In this document: positions 1 to 8,521 of the stretch, one piece after another
Position numbering within the stretch: position 1 is the first letter of the stretch
Layout of the letters: each line of letters opens with the position of its first letter
Assembly: GCA_947375135.1 (NCBI GenBank)
Contig: CANCER010000002.1
Location: forward strand, 124,001 to 188,000
Direction of reading: 5' to 3'
Source of the DNA: Comamonadaceae bacterium
GTDB taxonomy: Bacteria > Pseudomonadota > Gammaproteobacteria > Burkholderiales > Burkholderiaceae_C
DNA length: 64,000 bases
Notes under the pieces: generated by a model
Told to the model about the DNA's origin: nothing
The model's input: the letters and a program-made list of their open reading frames with translations, nothing else
The model's database searches: none
Program-made: the position numbers and the translations under genes

Positions 1-1
1 G

Positions 2-88
2 AGTTTGAGTCGCGCCCAATTGGACGCCTTGGTACTGGGCTTACCCTGGTCGCGCATTGGCGAGGGCGGCATTATCAGCGTGGTGTGA
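2..88 (+). CDS. tnpB: IS66 TnpB-like protein, C-terminal fragment
   Basis: An open frame enters from the left edge and stops at 86-88. Its last 28 residues include the pattern LDALVLGLPWSRIG, which resembles the conserved C-terminus of IS66 Orf2/TnpB. TnpB is required with TnpC for transposition of IS66 elements, but its biochemical role is not known. The start lies outside the window, so intactness cannot be judged. The position immediately before tnpC is the normal gene order for the family. Confidence 0.7.
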   Translation, partial: SLSRAQLDALVLGLPWSRIGEGGIISVV

Positions 89-170
89 TTCTGGATTGCG
101 AGGTGTGTTTGTGTCTATTGGGGGATGCTGCCAATAGGCATTTTTACGTGGCGCGGGCACACTTGCATTC

Positions 171-1814
171 ATGGTTGTGGCCCCTGAATTACTGTCCAGT
201 TTGAACGCAAAGCAACTGCGCGAACTTGCCCATGATTTGATCGCACAAATCGCCAATCGCGACCAGGCCATCATTGCGCGTGACCTACACATCGACGAAC
301 GCAATCTGCACATCAGTGCGCTGGACCAACAAATCACCAGCCTAGATCAGACCATCACAGCCAAGGACCGCGAGATCCTGTACCGCCAAGCCAAGATCGA
401 CCAGCTCACGCATGAGATGGCCGTGCTCAAACGCTGGAAGTTTGGCCGCAGCCGCGAACAACTCGATGCTGGCCAGGTTAGTCTGCTCGATGAGACCATT
501 GATGCCGACATCGCCGCTATTGAGCAAGAGCTCCAGGACCTGGCCGCACCAACCACCCCAGCCAAAGAACTCCGCCAGCAGCCCAAACGCGCAGCCTTGC
601 CGCTAGACCTGCCCCGCGTTGAGCTGCACCACGAACCCGACAGCACCACCTGCACCTGCGGCTGCCAATTGAAGCGCATCGGCGAAGACGTCAGCGAGAA
701 GCTGGACTACACACCGGGCGTGCTCACGGTGCAGCGCCATGTCCGTGGCAAGTGGGCGTGTTCCGCGTGCAAGACCTTGACGCAAGCGCCGGTGCCCGCG
801 CAGATCATCGACAAGGGCCTGCCCACGTCGGGCTTGCTGGCACAGGTGCTGGTGGCCAAGTATTCTGACCATCTGCCGCTGTACCGCCAGGAGGCCATCT
901 TTGGGCGCTCCGGCTACGAAATAGCCCGCTCAACCTTGGGTGCCTGGGTGGGCGTGTGTGGAGTGCAGTTGCAGCCCCTGGTCAATGCGTTGAAGACGGC
1001 CATGTTCCGCTCAGCAGTGCTACATGCCGATGAGACCCCGGTGGCCATGCTCAAGCCGGGCAACAAGAAGACGCACCGAGCCTACCTCTGGGCTTATGCA
1101 CCGGGAGCCTTCGAAGATTTAAAGTGCGTGATTTACGACTTCTGCGAATCCCGCGCCGGTGAGCATGCCAGAACATTCCTGGGAGACTGGAGCGGTGGCT
1201 TGGTTTGTGACGACTTCAGTGGCTACAAAGCCAGTTTCGGTGCAGCCATCACCGAGGTGGGCTGCATGGCGCACGCCCGACGCAAGTTCTTTGACCTGCA
1301 TGTCAGCAACAAGAGCGAGATTGCCCAGCAGGCACTGGTCTACATCGGGCAGTTGTATGAGGTCGAGCGGGAAGCAAAAAACCTCAGCGTCGATGAGCGC
1401 AGCCGCATGCGCCGGGACAAATCAAAACGGCTGGTCGATGCCTTGCACCAGTGGATGCTGTTGCAGCGCCAACGCGTCACGCACGGCACGGCCACCGCCC
1501 GCGCGCTGGACTACAGCTTAAAACGTTGGATTGCACTGACTCGGTTTGTGGAAGATGGGCGCTTGCCCATCGACAACAACTGGATCGAGAACCAGATTCG
1601 ACCAATTGCCATTGGCCGAGGCAACTGGTTGTTCGCGGGCTCACTGCGCGCGGGTCAACGGGCGGCCGCCGTGATGAGCCTGATCCAAAGCGCCAAGCTC
1701 AACGGGCACGACCCGTATGCCTACCTGAAGGATGTGCTGGCACGCTTGCCGACTCAGAAGAACAGCCGCATTGACGAACTGCTGCCCCACAACTGGACTC
1801 CTCTGAGCACGTAA
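171..1814 (+). CDS. tnpC: IS66 family transposase TnpC
   Basis: This 547-residue protein has the full IS66 transposase layout. The N-terminal ~80 residues are rich in heptad-like hydrophobic and charged positions (coiled coil). Cysteines near residues 158-162 and 197-200 (CTCGC and CSAC) form the zinc-finger region. The DDE catalytic residues are visible as D287 in HADETPV, D347/D348 in CDDFSGYK and E473 in NNWIENQIRP. Length is normal for the family and no stop or frameshift interrupts it, so it is probably an active enzyme. It catalyses cut-and-paste or replicative movement of the element together with TnpA/TnpB. Confidence 0.95.
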   Translation: MVVAPELLSSLNAKQLRELAHDLIAQIANRDQAIIARDLHIDERNLHISALDQQITSLDQTITAKDREILYRQAKIDQLTHEMAVLKRWKFGRSREQLDAGQVSLLDETIDADIAAIEQELQDLAAPTTPAKELRQQPKRAALPLDLPRVELHHEPDSTTCTCGCQLKRIGEDVSEKLDYTPGVLTVQRHVRGKWACSACKTLTQAPVPAQIIDKGLPTSGLLAQVLVAKYSDHLPLYRQEAIFGRSGYEIARSTLGAWVGVCGVQLQPLVNALKTAMFRSAVLHADETPVAMLKPGNKKTHRAYLWAYAPGAFEDLKCVIYDFCESRAGEHARTFLGDWSGGLVCDDFSGYKASFGAAITEVGCMAHARRKFFDLHVSNKSEIAQQALVYIGQLYEVEREAKNLSVDERSRMRRDKSKRLVDALHQWMLLQRQRVTHGTATARALDYSLKRWIALTRFVEDGRLPIDNNWIENQIRPIAIGRGNWLFAGSLRAGQRAAAVMSLIQSAKLNGHDPYAYLKDVLARLPTQKNSRIDELLPHNWTPLST

Positions 1815-1924
1815 CCGCCACTCCGTCAATGTGTGTTGGCCGGTTGCTTACGGTTATGCGACATTAGACCGCCTTCACCACCACCGGTCACTTTGCCTAG
1901 GTCGGCTGTGCGATCTAAAAGCGC

Positions 1925-2350
1925 TGGTCACAACAGCATGCCAAAGACCAAGAACCCCTGCCGCAGGAGCCGACGCTGCTGCTAGCCTGGACCATGTTGC
2001 ACAAAGGCAACTTTGAGGACGCCCACAGGTCAGTTTCGCGCTTCAGCCATGCCGGTACCACCGTGACCAATCGGACAGTCTGCGTGTATGCCACCCAACA
2101 AGGTCGGTGTTCTGAATAGCGCCATGGCGTATGGCGACAAGTAGGATGTCAGCCTGCAAATATTCCATTACGGATTTGCATTACAACCGCGTTCGCCCAT
2201 TGGCTTGGTGGAATACGCCAAGACCTCGATGATGTTGGAGGGCGACGATTGCCATGTTGAAGCCACTGCGCTCTGCGAATAGGCCGCCGAGCTAAATCTC
2301 ACAGTTGCGCGCTGATACCTGGACATTGCGGTAACTAGAAGCGGCTTCAC
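1925..2350 (+). pseudogene. Decayed remnant, possibly of a TPR-repeat protein
   Basis: This covers most of the 579-bp stretch between the IS66 end and the next gene. In one plus-strand frame a stretch reads LLLAWTMLHKGNFEDAHRS and stops near 2120. In another, from 2124, it reads QIFHYGFALQPRSPIGLVEY and LEGDDCHVEATALCE, interrupted by in-frame stops at 2142 and later. The spacing of small and aromatic residues resembles tetratricopeptide repeats. The several stops and the frame change argue for a dead gene whose 5' part was lost or displaced by the IS. The TPR assignment is an inference from pattern only. Confidence 0.35.
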
Positions 2351-2430
2351 TGCTTAGTTACCCGATCTCGCCAGGCCTACCGCCGAGCGATCGCGACACG
2401 CCCACTTATCCCATCCTATCTTGTATACCT

Positions 2431-3525
2431 CTATTTACCCAATAAGATGGTGTGAATCACCGGGATCTTCGATGTGAATTGGTACAGCAACAGACTCATC
2501 AAAATTGCAGCGATGACCTGCGGTTGCCAATCGATGAAATAGTAATGCATGGCGTAAATTCCCAAGGATGCCGTGCCAAGAAAGGCGACAGACTTATCCA
2601 TCACTTTGATCTTGAAATTACCAAGCAGTCTGGCTAGGTCCACCACGGCAAGCGTCCCCGCAATGGCCACAATACTTGCGTAGCCCTTGCCCAACAAGCC
2701 GTATGTCAGCCAGTTGGGAGCATCCTGCACCAAGCTGTTCGACAATGTGCGATACCAGTACGGCACGAGTGCAAAGAACAGTACGTATGGCAAGGCACGA
2801 ACCCACACGCTTTCAGTTTGCGCAAAGCGTCTGAAAAATACGACCCCAAGCAGATAGTAAAAAAACAGTCCGCCATGGAACCCATTGGCAAACACGAGTC
2901 CGAATTCGTCTGGCAGACTGGATCGTACACAACGCCAAACGATGTAGAGAAGCAGCATCTGATTCGGGAACCGCTCTAGAAACCGGGTAGTTCTTACGAA
3001 AGAAGTGTCCGTCAGCCGCTTTCTGAGCGCGGTGACCAGAAACATGAAGATCGCTGCATATGCCGTGCACCAGAATATGCAAGGCAAAAACCATAGAGAG
3101 CGGTCAGCATGCCGGAAGACCTCTTCGAGGTAAGCTGGCAGCGGCTCTTTTGAATGGCCCATTCCATAGGCGATCAGGGTCCAGGCCAGGAAGGGCAGCA
3201 ATAACTGAACAACCGAGCGCTGAATTCTGTTTTTCGCGGCATGAAACAGCACAGTCAGGCTGCTGTCTGGACTGAATTTGCCAATCCAGTGGGTTGCCGC
3301 AGCTCCGGACAGAAAAACAAACAAGGGCATGTGAAAGGAGTAGATGACCCGGAATCCACGGAGATCATCAAAGTCTGCGGACTGAGCCTGAAAGGTGTGA
3401 CCCAATACCACCAAGAGTATGGCAATGCCTTTCGAGAAATCGAGCAACAAATCCCGGCTAGTGCTTCTCTCTGTCGACGGCAATGGCTCTTGCGCCTGAT
3501 TCACGATCTGTTTGGAATGATTCAT
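2431..3525 (-). CDS. Acyltransferase family 3 membrane protein (OafA/YrhL type)
   Basis: The 364-residue protein begins its conserved part with LLLDFSKGIAILLVVLGH around residue 26. This is the first transmembrane helix of acyltransferase-3 enzymes with the conserved helix-end histidine. FHMPLFVFLSG follows at about 67-77, the second family hallmark. About ten hydrophobic segments span the rest. Members move acetyl or succinyl groups onto exported polysaccharides, lipids or peptides. It lies 22 bp after the WS/DGAT gene on the same strand, so co-transcription is possible. Its base composition is visibly more AT-rich than its neighbours, and with the nearby IS this suggests acquisition. The acceptor substrate cannot be deduced. 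Confidence 0.85.
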   Translation of the reverse strand: MNHSKQIVNQAQEPLPSTERSTSRDLLLDFSKGIAILLVVLGHTFQAQSADFDDLRGFRVIYSFHMPLFVFLSGAAATHWIGKFSPDSSLTVLFHAAKNRIQRSVVQLLLPFLAWTLIAYGMGHSKEPLPAYLEEVFRHADRSLWFLPCIFWCTAYAAIFMFLVTALRKRLTDTSFVRTTRFLERFPNQMLLLYIVWRCVRSSLPDEFGLVFANGFHGGLFFYYLLGVVFFRRFAQTESVWVRALPYVLFFALVPYWYRTLSNSLVQDAPNWLTYGLLGKGYASIVAIAGTLAVVDLARLLGNFKIKVMDKSVAFLGTASLGIYAMHYYFIDWQPQVIAAILMSLLLYQFTSKIPVIHTILLGK

Positions 3526-3547
3526 TTCAGAGGATTATCTATTTTCA

Positions 3548-5083
3548 CTACAGCGTCGAAGCCTCGCCCCAGGGCAGCATCAGCGCCAGCACGGCCAGTT
3601 TGGCAAACTCCGGCGCAAAGCGGTCGATGATTTGCTGCGGGTTCGGGCACAGCGTGCTGTCTGACACCACGCCAAACTGCACCCCGCCGCCGTAGCTCAG
3701 TATCGACACGCCCAGCCCCACCGTGCCGCTTTGGGGCACCCAGAACAGCGTCTCTTCGATAGCAGAGCCGCACAGGGTGAGTTGGGTGGCCGGCCCCGGC
3801 ACATTGGTCACCACCGCCGTGGTTTTTTTGGAGAACAGGCTCAGCAGGGCGTCCTGCGCCGGCTTGACCAGCAGGCCCGCCACGGCCAGCAGCCCGAAGG
3901 TCAACAGCGGCTGCATGCTGCCCTTGAGTTCCCCCATGCGCTGGCGCACCGCGTAGACGCGCTCCACCGGGTTGTCCAGGCCAATAGGCAGCACCAATGG
4001 CGCCAGGCCAAACTGGTTCCCCAGCTTGTAGGCAGACTCCAGCGGGCGCAGGTTCACCGGCACCATGGCGCGTATGAGCTTGCCCTGGACGTCTTCATCC
4101 CGGGACTTGAGGTAGGCGCCAATGGCGCCGGCCACGCAACTCAGCAGCACATCGTTGACCGAGCAGTTCAGCGCCTTGCCAATGGCCTTCACTTCAGACA
4201 AGGGCAGCGGCGCACACCAGGCTACCCGCTTGTGCAGACCGGGCTTGCCCTTCAGGCTGGTGGGCGAGTCGTCCGGCATCAGGGCCAGTGACGCCAGATC
4301 CCCCAGAAGCTGGTAAGCCGTCTTGGCCACATCGACCGAACCGGCGACGCCTTTTTCAACGCCTTTTTGCGGCTCTGTCAGCATGTCCAGGGACTTGGCA
4401 GCGCCCTCGCCTGCCATCTCCAGCGCCTTGACCACGCATTGGGTCAGCGGCTTGAGCAAGGTCTGCGTAATCCAGTCCTCTGCGTTGTGCGCGCGCTGCA
4501 GGCGGCGCGGCCGTACCGGGGGCGGCGCACCGCCGTCCATCAGCGATTGGGTGACCGAAATCAGCGCAATGCCGTCGGCAATGCAGTGGTGGATGCGCAA
4601 TATCAGCGCTGAGCCGCCCTTGTAATGCTCCACCAGGTGGAATTGCCACAAGGGGTGTTGCCGGTTGAGGGGCTGCATGCACAGTTCGGCCAGCCGGTTT
4701 TGCAGCGCCTGCTGCTCTGCGGCCTTGGGGCCTTTGGGCAGTTTTTCCCGCACCAGGTGGTTGGCCATAGCGAAGGCAGCGTCCTGCACCCAGGTGGCAC
4801 CGGCAGCGTCTTCCACCGCGCATTGCATAAAGCGCGGGTAGCGGGTCATGCGCTCCTGCAGGCGCGCAGCCAGGTCGGCGTAGGCCAGACCCGGCTTCAT
4901 CACCCACACGCCCACAATCATCATCAGGTTGTGGGCGGAGTCCATGCGCAGCCAGGCGGTGTCCACCTTGCTCATGCGCTCACCACGCAAGCCCAGTGCG
5001 CCGGTCACGGCGTCCTGGACGGCGTGGCGGGTTGTGGTTTTTTTTGCATTCAGTCGGGTCACCATGGCGTCTCCAGTGCTCAA
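3548..5083 (-). CDS. Wax ester synthase / diacylglycerol acyltransferase (WS/DGAT) family
   Basis: The family catalyses acyl transfer from acyl-CoA to a fatty alcohol or diacylglycerol, making wax esters or triacylglycerol at the inner membrane. The active-site HHxxxDG motif is intact as HHCIADG at residues 165-171, in the N-terminal condensation-like domain. The family-typical C-terminal half ends near residue 511. The core begins at MSKVDTAWLRMDS (residue 37), so the true start may be the first methionine, M7 or M37. The acyl-CoA-binding protein gene diverges 130 bp away and a PHA-system gene follows, so this is a neutral-lipid neighbourhood. In many proteobacteria such proteins have weak or unknown activity. 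Confidence 0.9.
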   Translation of the reverse strand: MSTGDAMVTRLNAKKTTTRHAVQDAVTGALGLRGERMSKVDTAWLRMDSAHNLMMIVGVWVMKPGLAYADLAARLQERMTRYPRFMQCAVEDAAGATWVQDAAFAMANHLVREKLPKGPKAAEQQALQNRLAELCMQPLNRQHPLWQFHLVEHYKGGSALILRIHHCIADGIALISVTQSLMDGGAPPPVRPRRLQRAHNAEDWITQTLLKPLTQCVVKALEMAGEGAAKSLDMLTEPQKGVEKGVAGSVDVAKTAYQLLGDLASLALMPDDSPTSLKGKPGLHKRVAWCAPLPLSEVKAIGKALNCSVNDVLLSCVAGAIGAYLKSRDEDVQGKLIRAMVPVNLRPLESAYKLGNQFGLAPLVLPIGLDNPVERVYAVRQRMGELKGSMQPLLTFGLLAVAGLLVKPAQDALLSLFSKKTTAVVTNVPGPATQLTLCGSAIEETLFWVPQSGTVGLGVSILSYGGGVQFGVVSDSTLCPNPQQIIDRFAPEFAKLAVLALMLPWGEASTL

Positions 5084-5215
5084 TCTCGGGTCAAGAATCT
5101 GATAGTCGCAGCCGCAGGGGCCTTGTCACATTGTGCCGCCACGCCCGCCGTAAGATACAGGCCAAACGCCCCTTGTACGGCACAGACCCCAGCAATCGAC
5201 CCATCGGAGTAAACC

Positions 5216-5470
5216 ATGTCCAACCTGCAAACCCAATTCGAATCCGCCGTTGCCCACTCCAAATCGCTCACCGAGCGCCCGGACAACAGCACCTTGCTCA
5301 AAATTTACGGCCTGTACAAGCAGGCTACCGCAGGCGACAACGCCGAGAAAAAACCCGGCTTTTCCGATATGGTGGGACGCGCAAAATGGGAAGCATGGAG
5401 TGGTTTCAAGGGTACAGGCACGGATGACGCCATGCAGCAGTACGTGGATCTGATTGAATCCCTGAGCTAA
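5216..5470 (+). CDS. Acyl-CoA-binding protein
   Basis: An 84-residue protein with the complete four-helix ACBP fold signature. It has LKIYGLYKQATAGD at about 28-41, the acyl-CoA-binding tyrosine and lysine positions, then KPGFSDMVGRAKWEAW. ACBPs bind medium- and long-chain acyl-CoA esters in the cytosol and buffer or deliver them. The gene diverges from the WS/DGAT acyltransferase gene, which uses acyl-CoA. The start follows GGAGTAAACC, a plausible ribosome-binding site. Length is exactly that of single-domain ACBPs. Confidence 0.95.
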   Translation: MSNLQTQFESAVAHSKSLTERPDNSTLLKIYGLYKQATAGDNAEKKPGFSDMVGRAKWEAWSGFKGTGTDDAMQQYVDLIESLS

Positions 5471-5539
5471 AACACCGGCGAAACCACCTGCAAGGCGCCG
5501 CCTACTGGCCGGCGGCAAACCGCCTCCCAGTCGTGCACC

Positions 5540-5863
5540 CTACTTCTTGGCCGGGGCCTTTTTTGCAGCGGGATTGGATGCCAGCAGGGCATCCAGGTTC
5601 TTCACAATTTCGGCCTCAATCCTGTCCTTGAAGGCGCCCAGCAGAAAGCCCAGTGTCGCGTCCAGCGTGAAACAGGTTTTGCTGACCTGCAGCGTGCCAT
5701 GCACGCCGGTGCGGGTGAAGCGGACCTCGTCGCCGGCCTTACCCTCTTCATAGGTGCAGGCCATGCCAAACTCAGCCTCGGCCTGCTCGGCCCAGGCATA
5801 CGCAATCTTGCGTGCCGCCGTGTGACCCAGATGGTGCTCACGTACTATGTGAAGATTCGCCAT
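5540..5863 (-). CDS. Polyhydroxyalkanoate-system family protein (PHA granule region)
   Basis: A 107-residue basic protein whose start, MANLHIVREHHLGHTAARKIA, and whose middle, F.LDATLGFLLGAFKDRIEAEI, match the small proteins found near PHA granule genes. The C-terminus is lysine/alanine rich (PAAKKAPAKK), as in PHA-associated DNA- or granule-binding proteins. The exact role is not established. It is divergent from the DUF1840 gene with only 23 bp between start codons, so both promoters must overlap or be very compact. No PHA synthase is in the window. Confidence 0.8.
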   Translation of the reverse strand: MANLHIVREHHLGHTAARKIAYAWAEQAEAEFGMACTYEEGKAGDEVRFTRTGVHGTLQVSKTCFTLDATLGFLLGAFKDRIEAEIVKNLDALLASNPAAKKAPAKK

Positions 5864-5886
5864 TGCCCCATATTCCTTAAAGTGCC

Positions 5887-6216
5887 ATGTACAAATTCAA
5901 ATCCCGCGCCGCTGGCGACCTGATCATGCTGGAGCCCAACGGCCGCCAGATTCTGACCATTCTGGGCCGCACCGACGCTGCCTCGCAGGCCCAAGGGATT
6001 CTCTTGCCCGAGCATATGCCAGAAGCGATTGAAAAACTGCAGGCGGCGATTCAGGCGGACGAAGACCACAAGGCCCGGCTCATCCAGGAAGCACAAGACA
6101 GGGGCGAAGCGCCCCCGCGCTTTGAAGGCATCTCGCTGCGCCAGCGCGCCGTGCCCTTTATCGAGATGATCAAGCGCTGCCAGAAGGCCGAGCGGGAAAT
6201 TGTCTGGGGGGTGTAG
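5887..6216 (+). CDS. DUF1840 domain protein
   Basis: A 109-residue cytosolic protein starting MYKFKSRAAGDLIML and ending KRCQKAEREIVWGV, both recognisable ends of the DUF1840 family common in betaproteobacteria. No catalytic motif is evident and no function is established. The start codon follows closely on the divergent PHA-system gene. The stop is 10 bp from the convergent end of the CoA-ligase gene. Confidence 0.8.
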   Translation: MYKFKSRAAGDLIMLEPNGRQILTILGRTDAASQAQGILLPEHMPEAIEKLQAAIQADEDHKARLIQEAQDRGEAPPRFEGISLRQRAVPFIEMIKRCQKAEREIVWGV

Positions 6217-6226
6217 GCGGTTGGAG

Positions 6227-7480
6227 CTATTTGTAGCTGCGGATATCGTCAATGACCTTGCCATCGTTGGGCAAAGCACCCGGTGCACAGAGCTCCACCT
6301 GGCCGCGCAGCTTGGTGATGTCGCGAATAGCCTCACCCACGCGGGCGGACAGCGCCGTATCGGTGGAGGCGGACTCCACCTTCAGCGTCATCACATCGTT
6401 GGCCATCTCGCCACTGACCACCAGGCGGGCACGCTGGAGTTCCGGAAAGCGCTTGACCACTTCGTCCACCTGCTTGGGGTGTACAAACATGCCGCGGATT
6501 TTGGTGGTCTGGTCGGCCCGCCCCATCCAGCCCTTGATGCGGATGTTGGTGCGGCCCGTCGGACAGTGGCCCGACAGCACGGCAGACAAATCGCCGGTGC
6601 CGAAGCGGATGAGCGGGTAGTCGTGGTTCAACGATGTCACCACCAGTTCACCCACCTCGCCTTCAGCCACCGGGTCGCCGGTGCCGGGGCGTACGATTTC
6701 AACCATCACGCCTTCGTCCAGCACCAGGCCTTCGCGGGCCTCGGTTTCATAGGCAATCAGGCCCAGGTCGGCCGTGGCATAGCACTGGTAGCCCGCAATG
6801 CCGTGGGCGGTGAACCAGTCGCGCAGCGACGGTGGATAGGCCTCGCCACCGAACATGGCTTTCTTGACGCTGGGCAGCGTGAGGCCCAGTTCTTCGGCCT
6901 TTTCGACAATGATTTTCAGGAAGCTGGGGGTGCCGATGTAGCCTGCCGGTTGCAGTTCGCGCATGGCCTGCACCTGCTGCTCGGTCTGGCCGGTGCCTCC
7001 GGGAAACACCGTGCAGCCCATGGCATGCGCGCCGGTTTCCATCATGGAGCCGGCCGGCACAAAGTGGTAACTAAAGGAGTTGTGGATCAACTCACCGGGG
7101 CGAAACCCCGCCGCATAGATCGCCCGCGCCATGCGCCAGTAGTCCTTGGCTGTGCCTTCGGGTTCGTAAATCGGGCCCGGGCTGGCAAACACGCGGGGCA
7201 TGGCCGCGCCAAAACCAATCGCACTGAAGCCGCCAAACACATTGCCGCCCGCAGCGCGCGCCGCTTGCTGGCGCTCCTGCAACTCGGATTTGCGGATTAC
7301 CGGCAGCTTGGCTAAAGCCGCACGGCTGGTGATCTCGGCTGGATTGACATCGGCCAACAGGGAAGCAAAGGCAGCGGATGACTGCTTGGCGTGCGCAACT
7401 TGCTTGGGCAATGCCGCCAGGAGTGCGGCCTCGCGGGATTCAGGGTCACGGGTTTCCAGTGCGTCGAAATACTTATGCAT
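6227..7480 (-). CDS. Phenylacetate-CoA ligase (PaaK)-like adenylate-forming enzyme
   Basis: This 417-residue protein belongs to the adenylate-forming superfamily, PaaK branch. Visible are MFGGEAYPPSLRDWF (A5 region), YPLIRFGTGDLS (A8-like, with the ribose-binding Asp), GRADQTTKIRGMFVHPKQVDEV and the C-terminal GKVIDDIRSYK. The usual phosphate loop SSGTTGKP is replaced by ASPGPIYEPEG near residue 105, so ATP handling may differ from PaaK. It is the last gene of the liv-type operon, 10 bp after livF, and probably activates the imported carboxylic acid to its CoA thioester. The substrate is unknown; an aromatic acid is the likeliest guess. Confidence 0.8.
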   Translation of the reverse strand: MHKYFDALETRDPESREAALLAALPKQVAHAKQSSAAFASLLADVNPAEITSRAALAKLPVIRKSELQERQQAARAAGGNVFGGFSAIGFGAAMPRVFASPGPIYEPEGTAKDYWRMARAIYAAGFRPGELIHNSFSYHFVPAGSMMETGAHAMGCTVFPGGTGQTEQQVQAMRELQPAGYIGTPSFLKIIVEKAEELGLTLPSVKKAMFGGEAYPPSLRDWFTAHGIAGYQCYATADLGLIAYETEAREGLVLDEGVMVEIVRPGTGDPVAEGEVGELVVTSLNHDYPLIRFGTGDLSAVLSGHCPTGRTNIRIKGWMGRADQTTKIRGMFVHPKQVDEVVKRFPELQRARLVVSGEMANDVMTLKVESASTDTALSARVGEAIRDITKLRGQVELCAPGALPNDGKVIDDIRSYK

Positions 7481-7490
7481 AGGGTGCTCC

Positions 7491-8303
7491 TTAAGCCAAC
7501 CAGCGCTTGCGGCGCTTGTAGCTCTTCACGTCCTTGAAGCTCTTGCGCTCGCCCCCGCCCACGCCCAGGTAAAACTCCTTGACGTCTTCGTTGCTGCGCA
7601 GGTCTTCTGCGGCGCCATCCATCACCACCCGGCCGGATTCCATGATGTAGCCGTAGTCGGCGTATTTCAGCGCCATATTGGTGTTTTGCTCAGCCAACAG
7701 GAAGGTGACCTTCTCTTTGGCGTTGAGGTCTTTCACGATCTCGAACACCTCTTCCACAATCTGCGGCGCCAGGCCCATGGAAGGTTCGTCCAACAACACC
7801 ATATTCGGGTTGGTCATCAGGGCGCGGCCGATGGCGCACATCTGCTGCTCACCGCCTGAGGTGTAGGCCGCCTGGCTGGTGCGCCGGGTTTTCAGGCGCG
7901 GGAAGTAGTTGTAGACCTTTTCCAGATTGGCAGCGATCTCGCCTGCGTTCTTGCGGGTGTAACCGCCGGTGAGCAGGTTTTCTTCAATCGTCAGGTGGGC
8001 AAAGCAGTGCCGGCCCTCCATCACCTGCACCACACCACGCTTGACCAGATCGGCCGGCGACAGGTTTTCAATGCGTTCGCCGCGCAGCTCGATCGAACCC
8101 TTGGTGACCTCGCCGCGCTCGCCTGCCAGCAGGTTGGAAATGGCGCGCAAAGTGGTGGTCTTGCCGGCGCCGTTGCCACCCAGAATCGCCACAATCGCAC
8201 CCTGCGGCACTTGCAGCGACACGCCCTTGAGCACCAGGATGACGTGGTTGTAAATGACTTCAATGCCATTTACGTTCAGAACAATGTTTGTGGGTTCACT
8301 CAT
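7491..8303 (-). CDS. livF: Branched-chain-type ABC transporter ATP-binding protein LivF
   Basis: This is an ATPase of the hydrophobic amino acid / carboxylate uptake family. It has Walker A GGNGAGKTT, signature SGGEQQMCAIGRALM and Walker B MVLLDEPSMGLAP, with H-loop region LLAEQNTNMAL. I start it at 8303 (MSEPTNIVLNVNGIEVIYN) because the upstream in-frame residues lie in a strong hairpin region and look non-coding. The C-terminus carries a basic extension (SYKRRKRW) typical of the subgroup found beside PaaK-like ligases. It lies downstream of livK with a 218-bp structured gap. Confidence 0.9.
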   Translation of the reverse strand: MSEPTNIVLNVNGIEVIYNHVILVLKGVSLQVPQGAIVAILGGNGAGKTTTLRAISNLLAGERGEVTKGSIELRGERIENLSPADLVKRGVVQVMEGRHCFAHLTIEENLLTGGYTRKNAGEIAANLEKVYNYFPRLKTRRTSQAAYTSGGEQQMCAIGRALMTNPNMVLLDEPSMGLAPQIVEEVFEIVKDLNAKEKVTFLLAEQNTNMALKYADYGYIMESGRVVMDGAAEDLRSNEDVKEFYLGVGGGERKSFKDVKSYKRRKRWLA

Positions 8304-8323
8304 AGTGCAAGTTTCCATAGAGA

Positions 8324-8360
8324 CCAATTGAAAGACCCGCCACGCGACTCTTTCAATTGG
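8324..8360. repeat. 12-bp perfect inverted repeat upstream of livF
   Basis: Arms CCAATTGAAAGA (8324-8335) and TCTTTCAATTGG (8349-8360) are exact reverse complements separated by 13 bases. It lies 20 bp before the livF start codon, in the transcribed livK-livF gap. In RNA it would form a stable stem close to the livF ribosome-binding site. As DNA it could also be an operator. Confidence 0.7.
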
Positions 8361-8464
8361 CGGTCCGAAGACCACCAAACCAACCTACCCTGAGAGAAGT
8401 GGCGAGCGAAGCAAGCCACCTGTTCCAGGAACACCGCGGTACCGGCTTTGCCGGACCGCTGCTG

Positions 8465-8508
8465 TTGCCCGCTGCGTGGGGGAAAGCGATGCCCCACGCA
8501 GTGGGCAA
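8465..8508. terminator. Strong 17-bp stem-loop after livK
   Basis: Arms TTGCCCGCTGCGTGGGG (8465-8481) and CCCCACGCAGTGGGCAA (8492-8508) pair over 17 positions with one G-T type mismatch and a 10-base loop. It starts about 13 bp beyond the livK stop. There is no clear U-run, so it is more likely an mRNA-stabilising or partial-termination hairpin than a full terminator. Such hairpins commonly raise binding-protein levels over downstream genes. Confidence 0.6.
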
Positions 8509-8521
8509 GCCGGGGGGTGTG

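Larger units (their letters stand above)
1..1851 (+). mobile_element. IS66-family insertion sequence, left part outside window
   Basis: Two transposition reading frames lie in tandem here: the tail of a TnpB-like frame and a full TnpC. The right end is placed at 1851 because, read inward on the minus strand, the sequence starts GTAAGC, the usual terminal hexamer of IS66-family elements. It continues through about 37 bp to the stop of tnpC. The left inverted repeat and the 8-bp target duplication cannot be seen because the element begins before the window. The DNA just beyond 1851 is decayed coding sequence, so the element sits next to, or inside, a dead gene. Confidence 0.85.
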
